Assembly: GCF_024158915.1 (NCBI RefSeq)
Contig: NZ_JAMZGF010000014.1
Location: 34,800 to 98,799, forward strand
Source of the DNA: Chryseobacterium sp. S0630
Lineage (GTDB): Bacteria; Bacteroidota; Bacteroidia; Flavobacteriales; Weeksellaceae
DNA: 64,000 nucleotides
Reading direction: 5' to 3'
In this document: in pieces, positions 43,306 to 52,606 of the stretch
How the letters are laid out: each line of letters opens with the position of its first letter
Numbering within the stretch: position 1 is the stretch's first letter
Notes under the pieces: model-generated
What the model saw: only the letters and a program-made list of their open reading frames with translations
Told to the model about the DNA's origin: nothing
Databases searched by the model: none
Program-made: the position numbers and the translations under genes

Positions 43306-44817
43306 ATGAAAAACCTACAATTATTCTTACTACTGTCTTTATCCCTGAATGTTTTTGCCCAAAATGTGAAGGACAAAATAAAAATATTTGAAGACGATCT
43401 GCTTGGTTGGGATACTTCAAAAAATAAAAAATGGACTTTAAAAGAAAGAATGGCTTTCTACAGTATGAATGCAATAAGTATTGCAGTAATTAAAGATTAT
43501 AAAGTAGAATGGTCAAAAGCATACGGATATGCTGATGTTGCTGAGAACAGACCCGCAACGACTCAAACGCTATTTCAGGCTGCATCCATCAGCAAGTCTA
43601 TCAATAGTATCGGTCTCTTAAAACTGGTTGAACAGGGAAAATTAAATCTGGATGATGATATTAATAATTATTTAAAAACCTGGAAGTTTCCATACGATTC
43701 TCTTTCTAAAGGAAAAAAAATCTCTATTGCGAATCTTTTAAGTCATAAAGCAGGACTGACTGTTCATGGTTTCGGAGGTTATGAAAAAGGAAAAGATTTA
43801 CCTGCATTAATACAAATTCTGAATGGACAGGAGCCTGCCAATTCCCCTGCAGTCCGATCTGCGTTTGAGCCTGATCTTACCTTCCAGTATTCTGGCGGCG
43901 GAACCACCATTACCCAATTGATCCTTGAAAATACCACAGGAGAAAAGTACGAAGATTATATGTGGAAAAATGTTTTAACCCCATTAGCTATGAACGAAAG
44001 TTCTTATAACCAGCCTCCTTCTCAAGATAAAGAAAAATTACTAGCAACGGCTTATAATAATGGAAAAGAAGTAAAAGGCAAATATCATATCTATCCTGAA
44101 AAAGCAGCAGCCGGTTTATGGACTAACCCCAATGATCTGGCAAAATATATTATTGAAACCCAATTGTCATTAATAGGAAAATCAAATAAAATACTGTCCA
44201 GGGAAATGTATGTCAAGAGAATTGAGAATAATTATGGTGTATTTCTTAATTATTTCAAAGGCACAAAATACTTCTCACACAGCGGCGGAAATGAAGGCTT
44301 TGTTTGCTACTATATTGGAAGTGTTGAGGATGGAAATGGCCTGGTTGTAATGACTAACGGTAATAATTTTAAATTAATAGATGAAATTCTTTTAAGAATT
44401 GCCAGTTTGAACCATTGGAAGAATTATCCAATCGAGCCTCAAAAAGAATCTATTAGATTAACAATCAGACAAGAATGTTTAAAAAATATTGATAAAGGAA
44501 TTGCTTTATATAAAGACCTTAAAAAGAAAAAATTAAATGATTACAATTTCTCCAATGAAAATGAATTGAATGATCTTGGCTATGAATTTCTAAAAGATCA
44601 GAAAACAGATTCAGCAATCAAAATTTTCAGCTTAAATGTTAATGAGTTTCCAAATTCAGGAAATGTTTATGACAGTCGTGGTGAAGCGTACTTTAATAAA
44701 AAAGAGTATGTTTTATCGAAAAGCGATTATGAGAAATCACTAAAGCTTGATCCTAACAACAATAATGCAAAAGAAATGCTGTTGAAAATAAATCAAATTC
44801 TATCTGCTAAAAAATAA
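43306..44817 (+). CDS. Secreted beta-lactamase-family serine hydrolase with C-terminal TPR
   Basis: A 503-aa class C beta-lactamase-like hydrolase. Signal peptide FLLLSLSLNVFAQ. Catalytic SxxK is SISK (S94, K97), the Tyr motif is QYSGGG (about 187-192) and the third motif FSHSGGNEG (about 325). The last 90 residues contain tetratricopeptide-like helices (EFLKDQKTDSAIKIF, AYFNKKEYVLSKSDYEKSLK, LDPNNNNAKEML). Such proteins are peptidases or esterases rather than true beta-lactamases; the TPR tail may bind a partner. It is followed by the LytTR regulator after 208 bases, with a separate regulatory element, so it is probably its own unit. Confidence 0.9.
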   Translation: MKNLQLFLLLSLSLNVFAQNVKDKIKIFEDDLLGWDTSKNKKWTLKERMAFYSMNAISIAVIKDYKVEWSKAYGYADVAENRPATTQTLFQAASISKSINSIGLLKLVEQGKLNLDDDINNYLKTWKFPYDSLSKGKKISIANLLSHKAGLTVHGFGGYEKGKDLPALIQILNGQEPANSPAVRSAFEPDLTFQYSGGGTTITQLILENTTGEKYEDYMWKNVLTPLAMNESSYNQPPSQDKEKLLATAYNNGKEVKGKYHIYPEKAAAGLWTNPNDLAKYIIETQLSLIGKSNKILSREMYVKRIENNYGVFLNYFKGTKYFSHSGGNEGFVCYYIGSVEDGNGLVVMTNGNNFKLIDEILLRIASLNHWKNYPIEPQKESIRLTIRQECLKNIDKGIALYKDLKKKKLNDYNFSNENELNDLGYEFLKDQKTDSAIKIFSLNVNEFPNSGNVYDSRGEAYFNKKEYVLSKSDYEKSLKLDPNNNNAKEMLLKINQILSAKK

Positions 44818-44938
44818 ATCAAACTTTTGACCACTATCTCATTACTCTTACCCCTTTATGTATGGTATAATACCTAAAAACAATCTCTTAGCTAAGATCA
44901 AACCTAAGAACAAGTCCGCTTGAGATGAATCAGCAGAC

Positions 44939-44968
44939 AGTTCATCCTCTTAATACTGAACTCTATCC
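44939..44968 (+). promoter_or_regulatory. Putative LytTR binding site (autoregulatory)
   Basis: Two 9-bp direct repeats AGTTCATCC (44939-44947) and ACTCTATCC (44960-44968) are 21 bases apart start to start, the classic spacing for LytTR-domain regulators (two major-groove contacts on one DNA face). A closely similar element precedes the outer-membrane gene at 46923. It lies 57 bases before the regulator's ATG, with a TATTTTTA sequence (poor match to TAnnTTTG) 31 bases downstream. Confidence 0.6.
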
Positions 44969-45025
44969 CGAAATCAGTTTAATTATGGTATACAATCCGT
45001 ATTTTTACAATAGAAGATTTGTGAT

Positions 45026-45775
45026 ATGAAATATCTGATAGTAGAAGATGAGCGATTTGCTTACCTGGAAATAAAACGGATGATAGCAAAGCTTTGTCCT
45101 GATTATACATTGGTGGGAAGAACAGAATCTGTTGCGGATACTGTTCTTTTTCTCAAAAATAATCCTGTAGATCTTATGCTGATGGACATTCGGCTGGCTG
45201 ATGGAAACTGCTTTGAAATTTTCGAGCAGATTCACGTATCGATCCCGATTATTTTCACTACAGCTTATGATGAATACGCTATTCAGGCTTTTAAATTAAA
45301 CAGCATTGACTATCTGCTGAAACCTGTTGAAGAAGACGAGTTATCGGCTGCTCTAAAAAAACTAAAGAATACAGTAAAAAACACAGCTTTCGATTATAGA
45401 AAAATAGAGGATGCATTGCTGGGCCATCCCAAAAAAAGTCGTTTTCTTGTTCAAATTGGGGATACCTACCATCATATCAACGTCCATGACATTGCTTTTT
45501 TCTATAGTGAGGAAAAAGTAGTTTTTTTACATACATTTTCAGATAAAAAATTTGTTATTGATTACACTCTTACCCAATTAGAATCACAACTGGACAAAAA
45601 AAGTTTCTTTAGGGCTTCCCGCAATTGTATAGCCAATATTACTTCTATTAAAAAAATTTCCAAATACTTCAACAGTCGTCTGAAACTTACATTTCAACCC
45701 GAATGCCCACACGAAATTTTAGTCAGTCGTGAACGGGTTGCAGATTTTCTGAAATGGGTAGACGGATGGAATTGA
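45026..45775 (+). CDS. LytTR-family response regulator
   Basis: A 249-aa response regulator. Receiver domain residues 1-118 with phospho-acceptor D54 (LMLMDIRLADG), acidic pair E7/D8 (VEDE), T/K residues in FTTAYDEYA and LLKPVEEDE. The C-terminal LytTR DNA-binding domain (about 140-249) shows FLVQIGDTYHHINVHDIAFF and FFRASRNCIANITSIKKI. Its partner histidine kinase overlaps or directly follows. It likely binds the paired 9-bp repeats upstream of its own gene and upstream of the outer-membrane protein gene at 46923. Confidence 0.95.
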   Translation: MKYLIVEDERFAYLEIKRMIAKLCPDYTLVGRTESVADTVLFLKNNPVDLMLMDIRLADGNCFEIFEQIHVSIPIIFTTAYDEYAIQAFKLNSIDYLLKPVEEDELSAALKKLKNTVKNTAFDYRKIEDALLGHPKKSRFLVQIGDTYHHINVHDIAFFYSEEKVVFLHTFSDKKFVIDYTLTQLESQLDKKSFFRASRNCIANITSIKKISKYFNSRLKLTFQPECPHEILVSRERVADFLKWVDGWN

Positions 45776-45780
45776 AAATA

Positions 45781-46776
45781 ATGAAAAACGTCAATAAGAA
45801 ACATATTATTTCCTTTGTACTGATAGTCGCAATACTATTGGTCTTCTTTTATTATGCATTTCAGACATTAACAGGAAAAGAGAAAAACTTTTCTCAATTT
45901 TTCATCATCAATTTATTTCCCTGTGTATTTATCGCATTTATTGATTTTCTGATTATTAATGCTGTTTATAAATACTTTAAAATACGTAATATTTACTTAC
46001 ATATTACATTAGATCTGTTCATTTCATCGCTGTTTTCCATATTGGTAATAATTCTTGGCAATCTTATGCTTGGCGGGCCGTCCATATTGGATGGCGATCC
46101 GGAAATAATGAAATCCACTATTTTTATCGTTCTCTGGAATAGCATTATAGTTCTTTTAATTGAAATTTTCTTTTATAACCAGCGGCAGATTGAAGCTGAA
46201 AATAAAATGGCTGTTATGGAAAAAGAGAAAATACAATATCAGTATGAAACATTAAAAGCACAGGTCAATCCGCATTTCTTATTCAACAGTCTCAATGTTC
46301 TGGCTTCATTGGCCTATGAAGATGCTGAGAAGGCAAATCTCTTCGCAAAAAAAATGTCAGGGGTCTACCGTTATTTATTAATGACCAACGAGCACCCAAC
46401 GGTTTCATTGAAAGAAGAACTGAAATTCCTGGATTCATATATATTTTTGGAAAAAATCAGATTTGAAAATAACTTACTTATAAAACTCAACAATACTACA
46501 GACGGCAACAGAAAAGTAATTCCTGTAAGCATGCAATTGCTGCTGGAAAATGCCGTGAAACACAACATTACCACTTCTAACCATCCATTAACCGTTCACA
46601 TTGAAATATCGGAAGAAGGCATTACAGTTACCAATAATCTTCAACTAAGGAAAACAGCTGATCATGGTGGTGTTGGGCTGAAAAATTTACAAAAGCAATA
46701 TGCTTTATATAACAAAGCAATACGTATTATAAAAACGGATCATTCGTTTATTGTAAAAATGCCTTTTTTAGATTAA
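45781..46776 (+). CDS. LytS/YehU-type sensor histidine kinase
   Basis: A histidine kinase of about 331 aa with four predicted membrane helices in the first 140 residues, a short coiled coil (EAENKMAVMEKEKIQYQYE), then the His_kinase domain with LKAQVNPHFLFNSLNVLASL, the phospho-acceptor being the His of NPHF. The ATPase part shows VSMQLLLENAVKHN (N box) and GGVGLKNLQKQYALY (G box). Starts are possible at 45754 or 45766 (overlapping the regulator gene) or 45781; all keep the same protein. It lacks an extracytoplasmic sensor domain, so the signal is probably sensed within the membrane. Confidence 0.92.
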   Translation: MKNVNKKHIISFVLIVAILLVFFYYAFQTLTGKEKNFSQFFIINLFPCVFIAFIDFLIINAVYKYFKIRNIYLHITLDLFISSLFSILVIILGNLMLGGPSILDGDPEIMKSTIFIVLWNSIIVLLIEIFFYNQRQIEAENKMAVMEKEKIQYQYETLKAQVNPHFLFNSLNVLASLAYEDAEKANLFAKKMSGVYRYLLMTNEHPTVSLKEELKFLDSYIFLEKIRFENNLLIKLNNTTDGNRKVIPVSMQLLLENAVKHNITTSNHPLTVHIEISEEGITVTNNLQLRKTADHGGVGLKNLQKQYALYNKAIRIIKTDHSFIVKMPFLD

Positions 46777-46819
46777 CTCATAGGATAACAGGCACTTCCC
46801 TTAATCCATCGTGAAATAC

Positions 46820-46849
46820 ATTTCATCTTCTTTATACTGAACTTCATCG
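46820..46849 (+). promoter_or_regulatory. Putative LytTR binding site of the outer-membrane protein operon
   Basis: ATTTCATCT (46820-46828) and ACTTCATCG (46841-46849) are direct repeats 21 bases apart, and the spacer (TCTTTATACTGA-like) is also nearly identical to the one at 44939. A CAATTTTG sequence (one mismatch from TAnnTTTG) starts at 46880, 30 bases downstream, matching the layout of the regulator's own site. Confidence 0.6.
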
Positions 46850-46922
46850 GAAAAGACTTCATTCAAACAATTCCAATCTGCAATTTTGCTGATAATTAGT
46901 TTAGTATATATCAATTTTTACG

Positions 46923-47534
46923 ATGAAAAAGTCAGTGATTTTATCAATTGTTGCTACAGCAACATCTCTTCTGGGTTCTGCTAAGTTGCATGCCCAAAAC
47001 AAAATGTCTCTAGGATTAAAAGCCGGAGCAAATTCAACATTCTACAAGTATGATTCGGAAAGTGATTATTCCAAAAGTTCACCGGAATTGGGAGCATCCG
47101 TCGGAGGATTTCTAAAGTATGATTTCGGAAATTGGTTTGCTGTTCAAACGGATGTGATGTTTCATTATCGAAATTCTGAAATGAGCAACAAGTTCACCTC
47201 AGAAAAATCCAAATTAGAATCTTATGATCTGGAAGTACCTGTTTATGGAGTTTTTCAATTCAACATGGGAACAGGAAAACTATTCTTCGGAATAGGCCCG
47301 TATATCAGTTACGGACTCAGTGCTAAAACAGAAAGTCTTGACATGTACAGCAAGAATGCGGAAGGAAAATCACCAATGAAACCACTTACTTATGGAGCTG
47401 CAACCATGCTTGGTTATGAATTGGGTCATTTTCAGATAAATGCATCTTATATTTCACAAAATGGAATCGGAGCTATACACAACAACTCTCTAAGACGTCA
47501 GACTTTTGGACTTGGAATCGGATACAGACTATAA
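46923..47534 (+). CDS. Outer-membrane beta-barrel protein (PorT/OmpW-like)
   Basis: A 203-aa protein with signal peptide (ILSIVATATSLLGSAKLHAQ) and alternating beta strands of an eight-stranded barrel: MSLGLKAGANSTFYKY, GGFLKYDFGNWFAVQTDVMF, VYGVFQFNMGTGKLFFGIGP, ending FGLGIGYRL with terminal aromatic-hydrophobic pattern. Typical of outer-membrane barrel_2 proteins of Bacteroidota. It lies just downstream of the LytTR/LytS pair and of a matching operator, so it is a likely direct target. It is followed after 53 bases by a secreted hydrolase gene, probably the same transcript. Confidence 0.85.
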   Translation: MKKSVILSIVATATSLLGSAKLHAQNKMSLGLKAGANSTFYKYDSESDYSKSSPELGASVGGFLKYDFGNWFAVQTDVMFHYRNSEMSNKFTSEKSKLESYDLEVPVYGVFQFNMGTGKLFFGIGPYISYGLSAKTESLDMYSKNAEGKSPMKPLTYGAATMLGYELGHFQINASYISQNGIGAIHNNSLRRQTFGLGIGYRL

Positions 47535-47587
47535 TCCGATTCTAAAAAAGACTATATCAAAAATTTTCACCCTTTACAATTAAAGAA

Positions 47588-48697
47588 ATGAAGAAAGTAA
47601 TTCAAGTGCTGGTTGCCATTTTAATATCATCCTCTTCGATATTAGCACAGGATATAAAGCCCCACCGTCCACAAGAACCTCAAAAACCTTATCCTTATTA
47701 CTCAGAAGATGTTCGTTTTAAAAACCAACAGGCAGAAATACATTTAGCCGGAACTTTAACACTTCCCAAAAAGGAAGGTGTTTTCCCTGCAGTTATTCTG
47801 ATAACCGGAAGCGGGCCTCAAAACAGAAACGAAGAATTAGCAGGACACAAGCCATTTCTGGTTCTCTCAGACTATCTTACCAAAAACGGAATTGCCGTTT
47901 TACGTTATGATGACAGAGGAACCGCCATGTCTGAAGGAAATTTCAACAGTGCAACATCCGCAGATTTGGCCGGTGACGTAGAAAGTGCTGTTGCATACCT
48001 TAAAACAAGAAAGGAAATTGATCCGAAAAAAATTGGTTTGATAGGACATAGTGAAGGTGGATTGATTGCTCCATTAGTCGCCGTTCAATCTAAAGACATC
48101 GCATTTATTGTTATGTTGGGTGGTCCGGGAATTCCTGGTGATAAAATCCTCCAGATACAACAAAGATTGATTGCAGAAGTATCGGGAGTAAGTAAAGCAG
48201 AAATAAAAGGAACTGAAAGGATTAATAAAAAAATATTTGATATTGTAAAAAAATCCTCGGATATTGAACAGTTAAAAATAGATTTAAAAAGTAATTTGCA
48301 GAAATTCCTGAATGAAAATCCAGACTTTAAAAAACCTGGTAACATGACTGCAGACGAGTTCATCCACTTACAGATTGAAACCTATGCTACTCCATGGATG
48401 CAGTATTTCATCAGATATAATCCTGTGAATACATTAAAAAAAGTGAGAATTCCGGTTTTAGCTCTTAACGGAGAAAAAGATCTGCAGATAACGCCAAAAG
48501 AAAATCTGAATGCCATAAAAAAAGCATTAAGAAAAGCCGGAAACAGAAATATGACGATTATGGAATTACCGGATTTAAATCATTTATTCCAGGAATCTGA
48601 TACAGGAGCACCTCAGGAATATCAAAAAATAGAACAAACCTATGCACCAACAGTTTTAAAAGAGGTCTTGCACTGGTTGAAAATACAGGTAAAATAA
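47588..48697 (+). CDS. Secreted alpha/beta hydrolase
   Basis: A 369-aa protein with signal peptide (VLVAILISSSSILAQ) and an alpha/beta-hydrolase fold of the acyl-peptide/esterase-like type: LAGTLTLPKKEGVFPAVILI, GSGPQNRNEEL (oxyanion region), LRYDDRGTAMSEG, nucleophile elbow GHSEGG (S155), acid in LNGEKDLQITP and His in LPDLNHLFQ. It has the same layout as proteins annotated as alpha/beta hydrolases next to transport genes in Chryseobacterium and Bacteroides. Likely periplasmic. Substrate unknown; probably controlled by the LytTR system with the upstream barrel protein. Confidence 0.9.
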   Translation: MKKVIQVLVAILISSSSILAQDIKPHRPQEPQKPYPYYSEDVRFKNQQAEIHLAGTLTLPKKEGVFPAVILITGSGPQNRNEELAGHKPFLVLSDYLTKNGIAVLRYDDRGTAMSEGNFNSATSADLAGDVESAVAYLKTRKEIDPKKIGLIGHSEGGLIAPLVAVQSKDIAFIVMLGGPGIPGDKILQIQQRLIAEVSGVSKAEIKGTERINKKIFDIVKKSSDIEQLKIDLKSNLQKFLNENPDFKKPGNMTADEFIHLQIETYATPWMQYFIRYNPVNTLKKVRIPVLALNGEKDLQITPKENLNAIKKALRKAGNRNMTIMELPDLNHLFQESDTGAPQEYQKIEQTYAPTVLKEVLHWLKIQVK

Positions 48698-48709
48698 GAT
48701 CAAAAAAAT

Positions 48710-48935
48710 AAACCCACACACACATGGCAGCCAATTCAGCACTGATCTTGTTACCAAACCAGACCACGTCGCTTTCCTGTAGAAATGTTTGGGTGTTCTG
48801 TCATAACCCTCCATTTCTCCCAAAATAATGAATGAAATCCCATGTTCGGTAATAAATTGTTCCCCTGCTTTGCGACTTGTAACTGAAAAGCCATCTCCTA
48901 CATCTTTTATTAGTACAGAAAAAAGACAGGAAGTT
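48710..48935 (-). pseudogene. Possible frameshifted gene remnant
   Basis: Minus-strand translation gives protein-like text without a start codon: VGDGFSVTSRKAGEQFITEH and GISFIILGEMEGYDRTPKHF, continuing in a second frame as FGNKISAELAAMCVWVYFF. The change of frame near 48765 suggests a degraded gene converging on the hydrolase gene. Family not recognised. The rest of the gap to 49331 is AT-rich and holds only the promoter noted below. Confidence 0.3.
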
Positions 48936-49292
48936 TTCTATAAGGCTCAATGTTAGTTTCCAGAAAAGCTCAAAAAAAATTGTAATGATTCCCTCTTTTT
49001 CCCCTTGTTAATTGATAATCTCAAAGAAATGTAAGCTGCTTATTTCAATTACTAATGTTAATTCAATTTAATATTACAAATTACATAATTATTAAAGCCT
49101 TTTAATACATTTACATTAAATTTTAGTTTTAAAAAAATTTAAACCATCAAAGAGATATACTATCAAAAAATTTCAAAAATATATTAAAAACAATCATAAT
49201 AATCAAATAATCACAACATATAATAAAAACACAGGCTTAAACCAAATTAATTACATAGTAATAATTCTATAAATATTTACAATTACATTATA

Positions 49293-49300
49293 TAATTTTG
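49293..49300 (+). promoter_or_regulatory. -7 box upstream of the interrupted surface-protein gene
   Basis: TAATTTTG matches TAnnTTTG, 31 bases before the ATG at 49332. An intact promoter before a gene with an early stop suggests recent inactivation. Confidence 0.6.
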
Positions 49301-49331
49301 CATCCTAATATTTAAAATAAACTTGTCCACA

Positions 49332-49979
49332 ATGAAAAAAAACCTTCTTTTGCTGACCACATTCTTGATTTCAGCAACATTCTTCTCCTAAGTAGGGATC
49401 AATACTCCTTCTCCTACGCAAACTTTGGATGTTAATGGAGCTGCAAGAGTCAGACAAACCCCGGTAGCAACTACGCTTGGCACTTCCAACCTGTTAATTT
49501 CTCATGCCAATGGTGACATCTATCAAATTGCGCCTAATACAGTCACTGCACAACTTAAAATCCCAACTACGGTTTTAAGTGTGAGACTTGCAACACCTGG
49601 TACTACCCTATTGCCAGGAGGAAATGTAATAAATACGGTGAGCTATGATACTATTGATATCGCTCCACAGGCAAGTATAGGCAGCTGGAACGCAGCTGCC
49701 AATACTTTCACGGTTAACACTGCAGGAGTATATCAAATTTCCGGAAGCATCCAGTTATCAGATTTCAGTAACCCAAATGCGAATTTTGCCATTGTAACAA
49801 GTGCGTTTAATCAAAATGCTGGAGGCCTTACACTAGCTGGTAACAGATATACTGTAAATCAGGTGTTATCCCTGAAACTTAATCCTGGAGACACGGTTAA
49901 ATGCAACATAAATACCGGAGGTTCGGACTCTTTTTATGAAGAAAATGCGATTTTGTCTGTCATCTATACTCCTTTATAG
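49332..49979 (+). pseudogene. Surface protein gene with C1q-like domain, broken by an early stop codon
   Basis: From ATG at 49332 the frame reads a signal peptide (KKNLLLLTTFLISATFFS), then TAA at 49389-49391, and continues in the same frame for 196 codons as VGINTPSPTQTLDVNGAARV. In the related protein at 39199 the same position is Q in FAQVGFNT, so one C-to-T change (CAA to TAA) explains the stop. The remaining 184-aa frame from a TTG at 49425 would lack a signal peptide. The C-terminal 120 residues look like a C1q/TNF jelly roll (TVNTAGVYQISGSIQLS, NQVLSLKLNPGDTVKC). It could also be a sequencing error or be rescued by read-through. Confidence 0.75.
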
Positions 49980-50038
49980 CCTGACTGATTAAAAGAATCT
50001 TAAGATAAAGAAAACTCTTACAGCTAGCTAAGTCATAA

Positions 50039-50078
50039 AATAAGAAAGAGAATTGCGTTCTCTTTCTTATTTGTTTTT
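50039..50078 (+). terminator. Strong terminator after the interrupted gene
   Basis: AATAAGAAAGAGAA and TTCTCTTTCTTATT make a perfect 14-bp stem with a TTGCG loop, followed by a T-rich run. Confidence 0.88.
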
Positions 50079-50139
50079 AAGGCTAAAACATTCCCGCTTG
50101 TATCCCTTTATTTTTCTGATGAATTATCTTTAAAACAAA

Positions 50140-50166
50140 ATCAGAGCAGAAATGATCTGCTCTGAT
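50140..50166 (-). terminator. Terminator of the amidohydrolase gene
   Basis: ATCAGAGCAGA and TCTGCTCTGAT form an 11-bp stem (loop TCATT on the minus strand), followed on the minus strand by TTTTGTTTT, 43 bases after the amidohydrolase stop. Nearly identical to 32590-32622. Confidence 0.82.
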
Positions 50167-50208
50167 AGTTATTTGATTAGCAATTATTTATGTCCTTTTC
50201 AGAACCTT

Positions 50209-52119
50209 TTATGATTTATCTGAAAAAAGAATATCTTCTTCAGCTATTGTTTTTACATTTTTACTTTTCGTATACACAGGTATACCGCCTACCCATGTTT
50301 CCAATACCGGAATGTCTCTCATTTTCATATACTGTAATGATGGCGTATTCAATGAAAGAGGATCCTGCTCCAATATAACGAAATCAGCAAAGTATCCTTC
50401 ATTTAATGATCCTACCCATTTATCTGCATAACACTGCCAGGCAGCATCATAAGTAACGGCGATCAAAGCCTGTTCCGGAGTAATACGTTCCGCACTGTTT
50501 AAGACTTCAATATCGTTTGGATTTTTTTCCATGATTCTGGTAATGGATTGTTCCATCATTCTTAGAGGACCTAATGGACTCACCTCATTGTCGCTGTGAA
50601 GCGTAATTCTCATACCGGCAGCAAGCGTTGAACCACAAAGATCAAGCATTTGAGCCTTTTCTCCGAATATCACTTCTTTAAAAGCATAACCCCAGTAACC
50701 CACGTGACCGATCAGGAAGCTTGGAGATACTCCCATTTGAAGCATATTGGTAATCTGATCTGACGTCAGAAGTGAGCAGTGTTCTATACGGTTACGAAGC
50801 TCCGGACCTTTATATTGGGCCAAAGAACGCTGATAAGCATTGATGGCAAATGTGACCGCCTGATCTCCATTGGCATGAACCATCAGCGGCCAACCTTTCA
50901 CAGCTACAACCGTATTGATTAATGTATTATAGCTTGGCGGAATCGTATGCGCAGGAATACCTGCCTGCGGGAAATTAAACACTCCTGTATTATTGGCAGG
51001 ATTACACAGATAAGGAGCGCTCTGATAACCTGTCAAACCTTGGTTGGAACCATCTGAAACCACTTTAATATGTCCATTATATACAGGTTTATAGTGATCT
51101 GGTTCTTTATAAGGCTCCAGTTTATCAACATCTTCCTGGCTGGAACATAGATAAGCGCCTCCTGTTCTTACCAGCTCAGGGTGGGTCTCAAAATATTTGG
51201 TTAAAAGTGTTACAGAACCTTTATTCAGCCCGGCATCATACATAAAAGTAACTCCTCTTGAATTTGCCGTATTGAAAAGGTTGGTAAGGTATTTATTAAT
51301 CTCTATGCTCATTGCAATGATCTGCAGCTTTACCGTCTTCAATGCCGGAGTCATTTGTAAGCCTTCCTGTAGTTGACCTTTGGTCTCAGCAATATAATTT
51401 TCAACGGTTTTATACTCGTCACTGATGTCAGAATTATGTTTAAATACATATTCCAGCGCCTTGGTATTCAGATAAAGAGTGTGCATGGAAGCACTTAACA
51501 ACATCATCGGTGTAGTATGATTAATACTGTCGAGTAATATATTATCAATGGTTATTAACTCTTTTTTACCGTCTTTTTCCTTAAAAGGCATTAATGAAGG
51601 ATCTAGTCCTCTACCTAAAATAACAGCACCTGGAATTTTAGGAATGTGATTATTGATGATTGTCCCTACAGAAGTCAAATCGTAGACAGCCTTCAAATTC
51701 TGTCCTTCAAAAGGACTCAGATCCAGCCAGCCCTGCATCATTGCGGTTGGAACCATATGAACATGGGGCTCTATCAGACCCGGAAGTAAAGTTTGGGTAC
51801 CGGTTAATTCTTTTCTTTGAAACCCTTGATAGTGCTGTTTCATATACTCTTCTACCTGATCTTTTGTACCGGTCACCACTACTTTTCCATCAGCGATCCC
51901 AACAGATTCAACGGTAGCTGTTGATCCTCCAATCATAGGGCGGATGATTCCTCCGCTTACCATCAGAGTTTGTGGTTTTTCGTGGGTAGCTTTTCCGGAA
52001 CCCGGATTTATTTTTGTCATATTTTCTGCACTGAAAAGTTCTTCTTTAAGAACATCCAAAACAGGATTGTGGCAAGAGCAATGAGTGCAGCCATGTGTGT
52101 GATTGTGTGATTTTTCCAT
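50209..52119 (-). CDS. YtcJ-like amidohydrolase with His/Cys-rich N-terminus
   Basis: A 636-aa metal-dependent amidohydrolase of the YtcJ/amidohydrolase_3 type. The metal motif is GLIEPHVHMV (H119, H121); later conserved parts are LMVHANGDQAVTFAINAYQR, RIEHCSLL (His of third ligand site), TLHSDNEVSPLGPLRMMEQS and a C-terminal NEGYFADFVILEQDPLS. The first 20 residues are unusual: NHTHGCTHCSCHNP, a run of His and Cys that could bind a metal. No typical signal peptide. The substrate is unknown; relatives act on N-acyl or formamide bonds. Single gene with its own terminator; a relic of a similar gene end lies at 32625. Confidence 0.9.
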   Translation of the reverse strand: MEKSHNHTHGCTHCSCHNPVLDVLKEELFSAENMTKINPGSGKATHEKPQTLMVSGGIIRPMIGGSTATVESVGIADGKVVVTGTKDQVEEYMKQHYQGFQRKELTGTQTLLPGLIEPHVHMVPTAMMQGWLDLSPFEGQNLKAVYDLTSVGTIINNHIPKIPGAVILGRGLDPSLMPFKEKDGKKELITIDNILLDSINHTTPMMLLSASMHTLYLNTKALEYVFKHNSDISDEYKTVENYIAETKGQLQEGLQMTPALKTVKLQIIAMSIEINKYLTNLFNTANSRGVTFMYDAGLNKGSVTLLTKYFETHPELVRTGGAYLCSSQEDVDKLEPYKEPDHYKPVYNGHIKVVSDGSNQGLTGYQSAPYLCNPANNTGVFNFPQAGIPAHTIPPSYNTLINTVVAVKGWPLMVHANGDQAVTFAINAYQRSLAQYKGPELRNRIEHCSLLTSDQITNMLQMGVSPSFLIGHVGYWGYAFKEVIFGEKAQMLDLCGSTLAAGMRITLHSDNEVSPLGPLRMMEQSITRIMEKNPNDIEVLNSAERITPEQALIAVTYDAAWQCYADKWVGSLNEGYFADFVILEQDPLSLNTPSLQYMKMRDIPVLETWVGGIPVYTKSKNVKTIAEEDILFSDKS

Positions 52120-52606
52120 AGGAATAATTGGATTTAAGGATTTGTTTAAGCTTAATTTTGTTTGTATTGATTTTTAATTATGCTTTATCTTAATGTACAT
52201 AGAACTACAGGCCTCTCATCAGATGAGGCTTATTTGTAATTTAAATTAAAAAGGAATTTTTAAGGTTCTATGTCAGGTTGAATTCGGGAAGGTGAATAAA
52301 TTTCATATATTTTCATGTTTTAGTTTATTTTATAAAAATAATAAAAATATTCATTCAAAATATTTTTTATCACTAAATGTTGATTAAATTTTCATATCTA
52401 AAATTTTAATTTACAGCAAGTTCCTGTTTAATTCACAATTCTCTATTGGCATTCACCAATGCCTCACCATGCACTGCATCTCAAAATTTTTGACTTGAAA
52501 ACCTCATCCATTTCTTTTCACTCTTGTGAAATAACATGTTAAATATCAACTCCAGAAGTCTTTAAATGATTACATTAGCAAAGAATTAAAATGTGCTGAG
52601 ATTTCT
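52120..52606. other. Intergenic region between divergent genes
   Basis: 487 AT-rich bases between the amidohydrolase (minus) and the MG2/plug protein gene (plus). A small GGCATT-CACC-AATGCC stem-loop lies near 52448-52463. TACATTAG near 52570 is one mismatch from the -7 consensus and may belong to the promoter of the gene at 52607. No reading frame seen. Confidence 0.4.
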
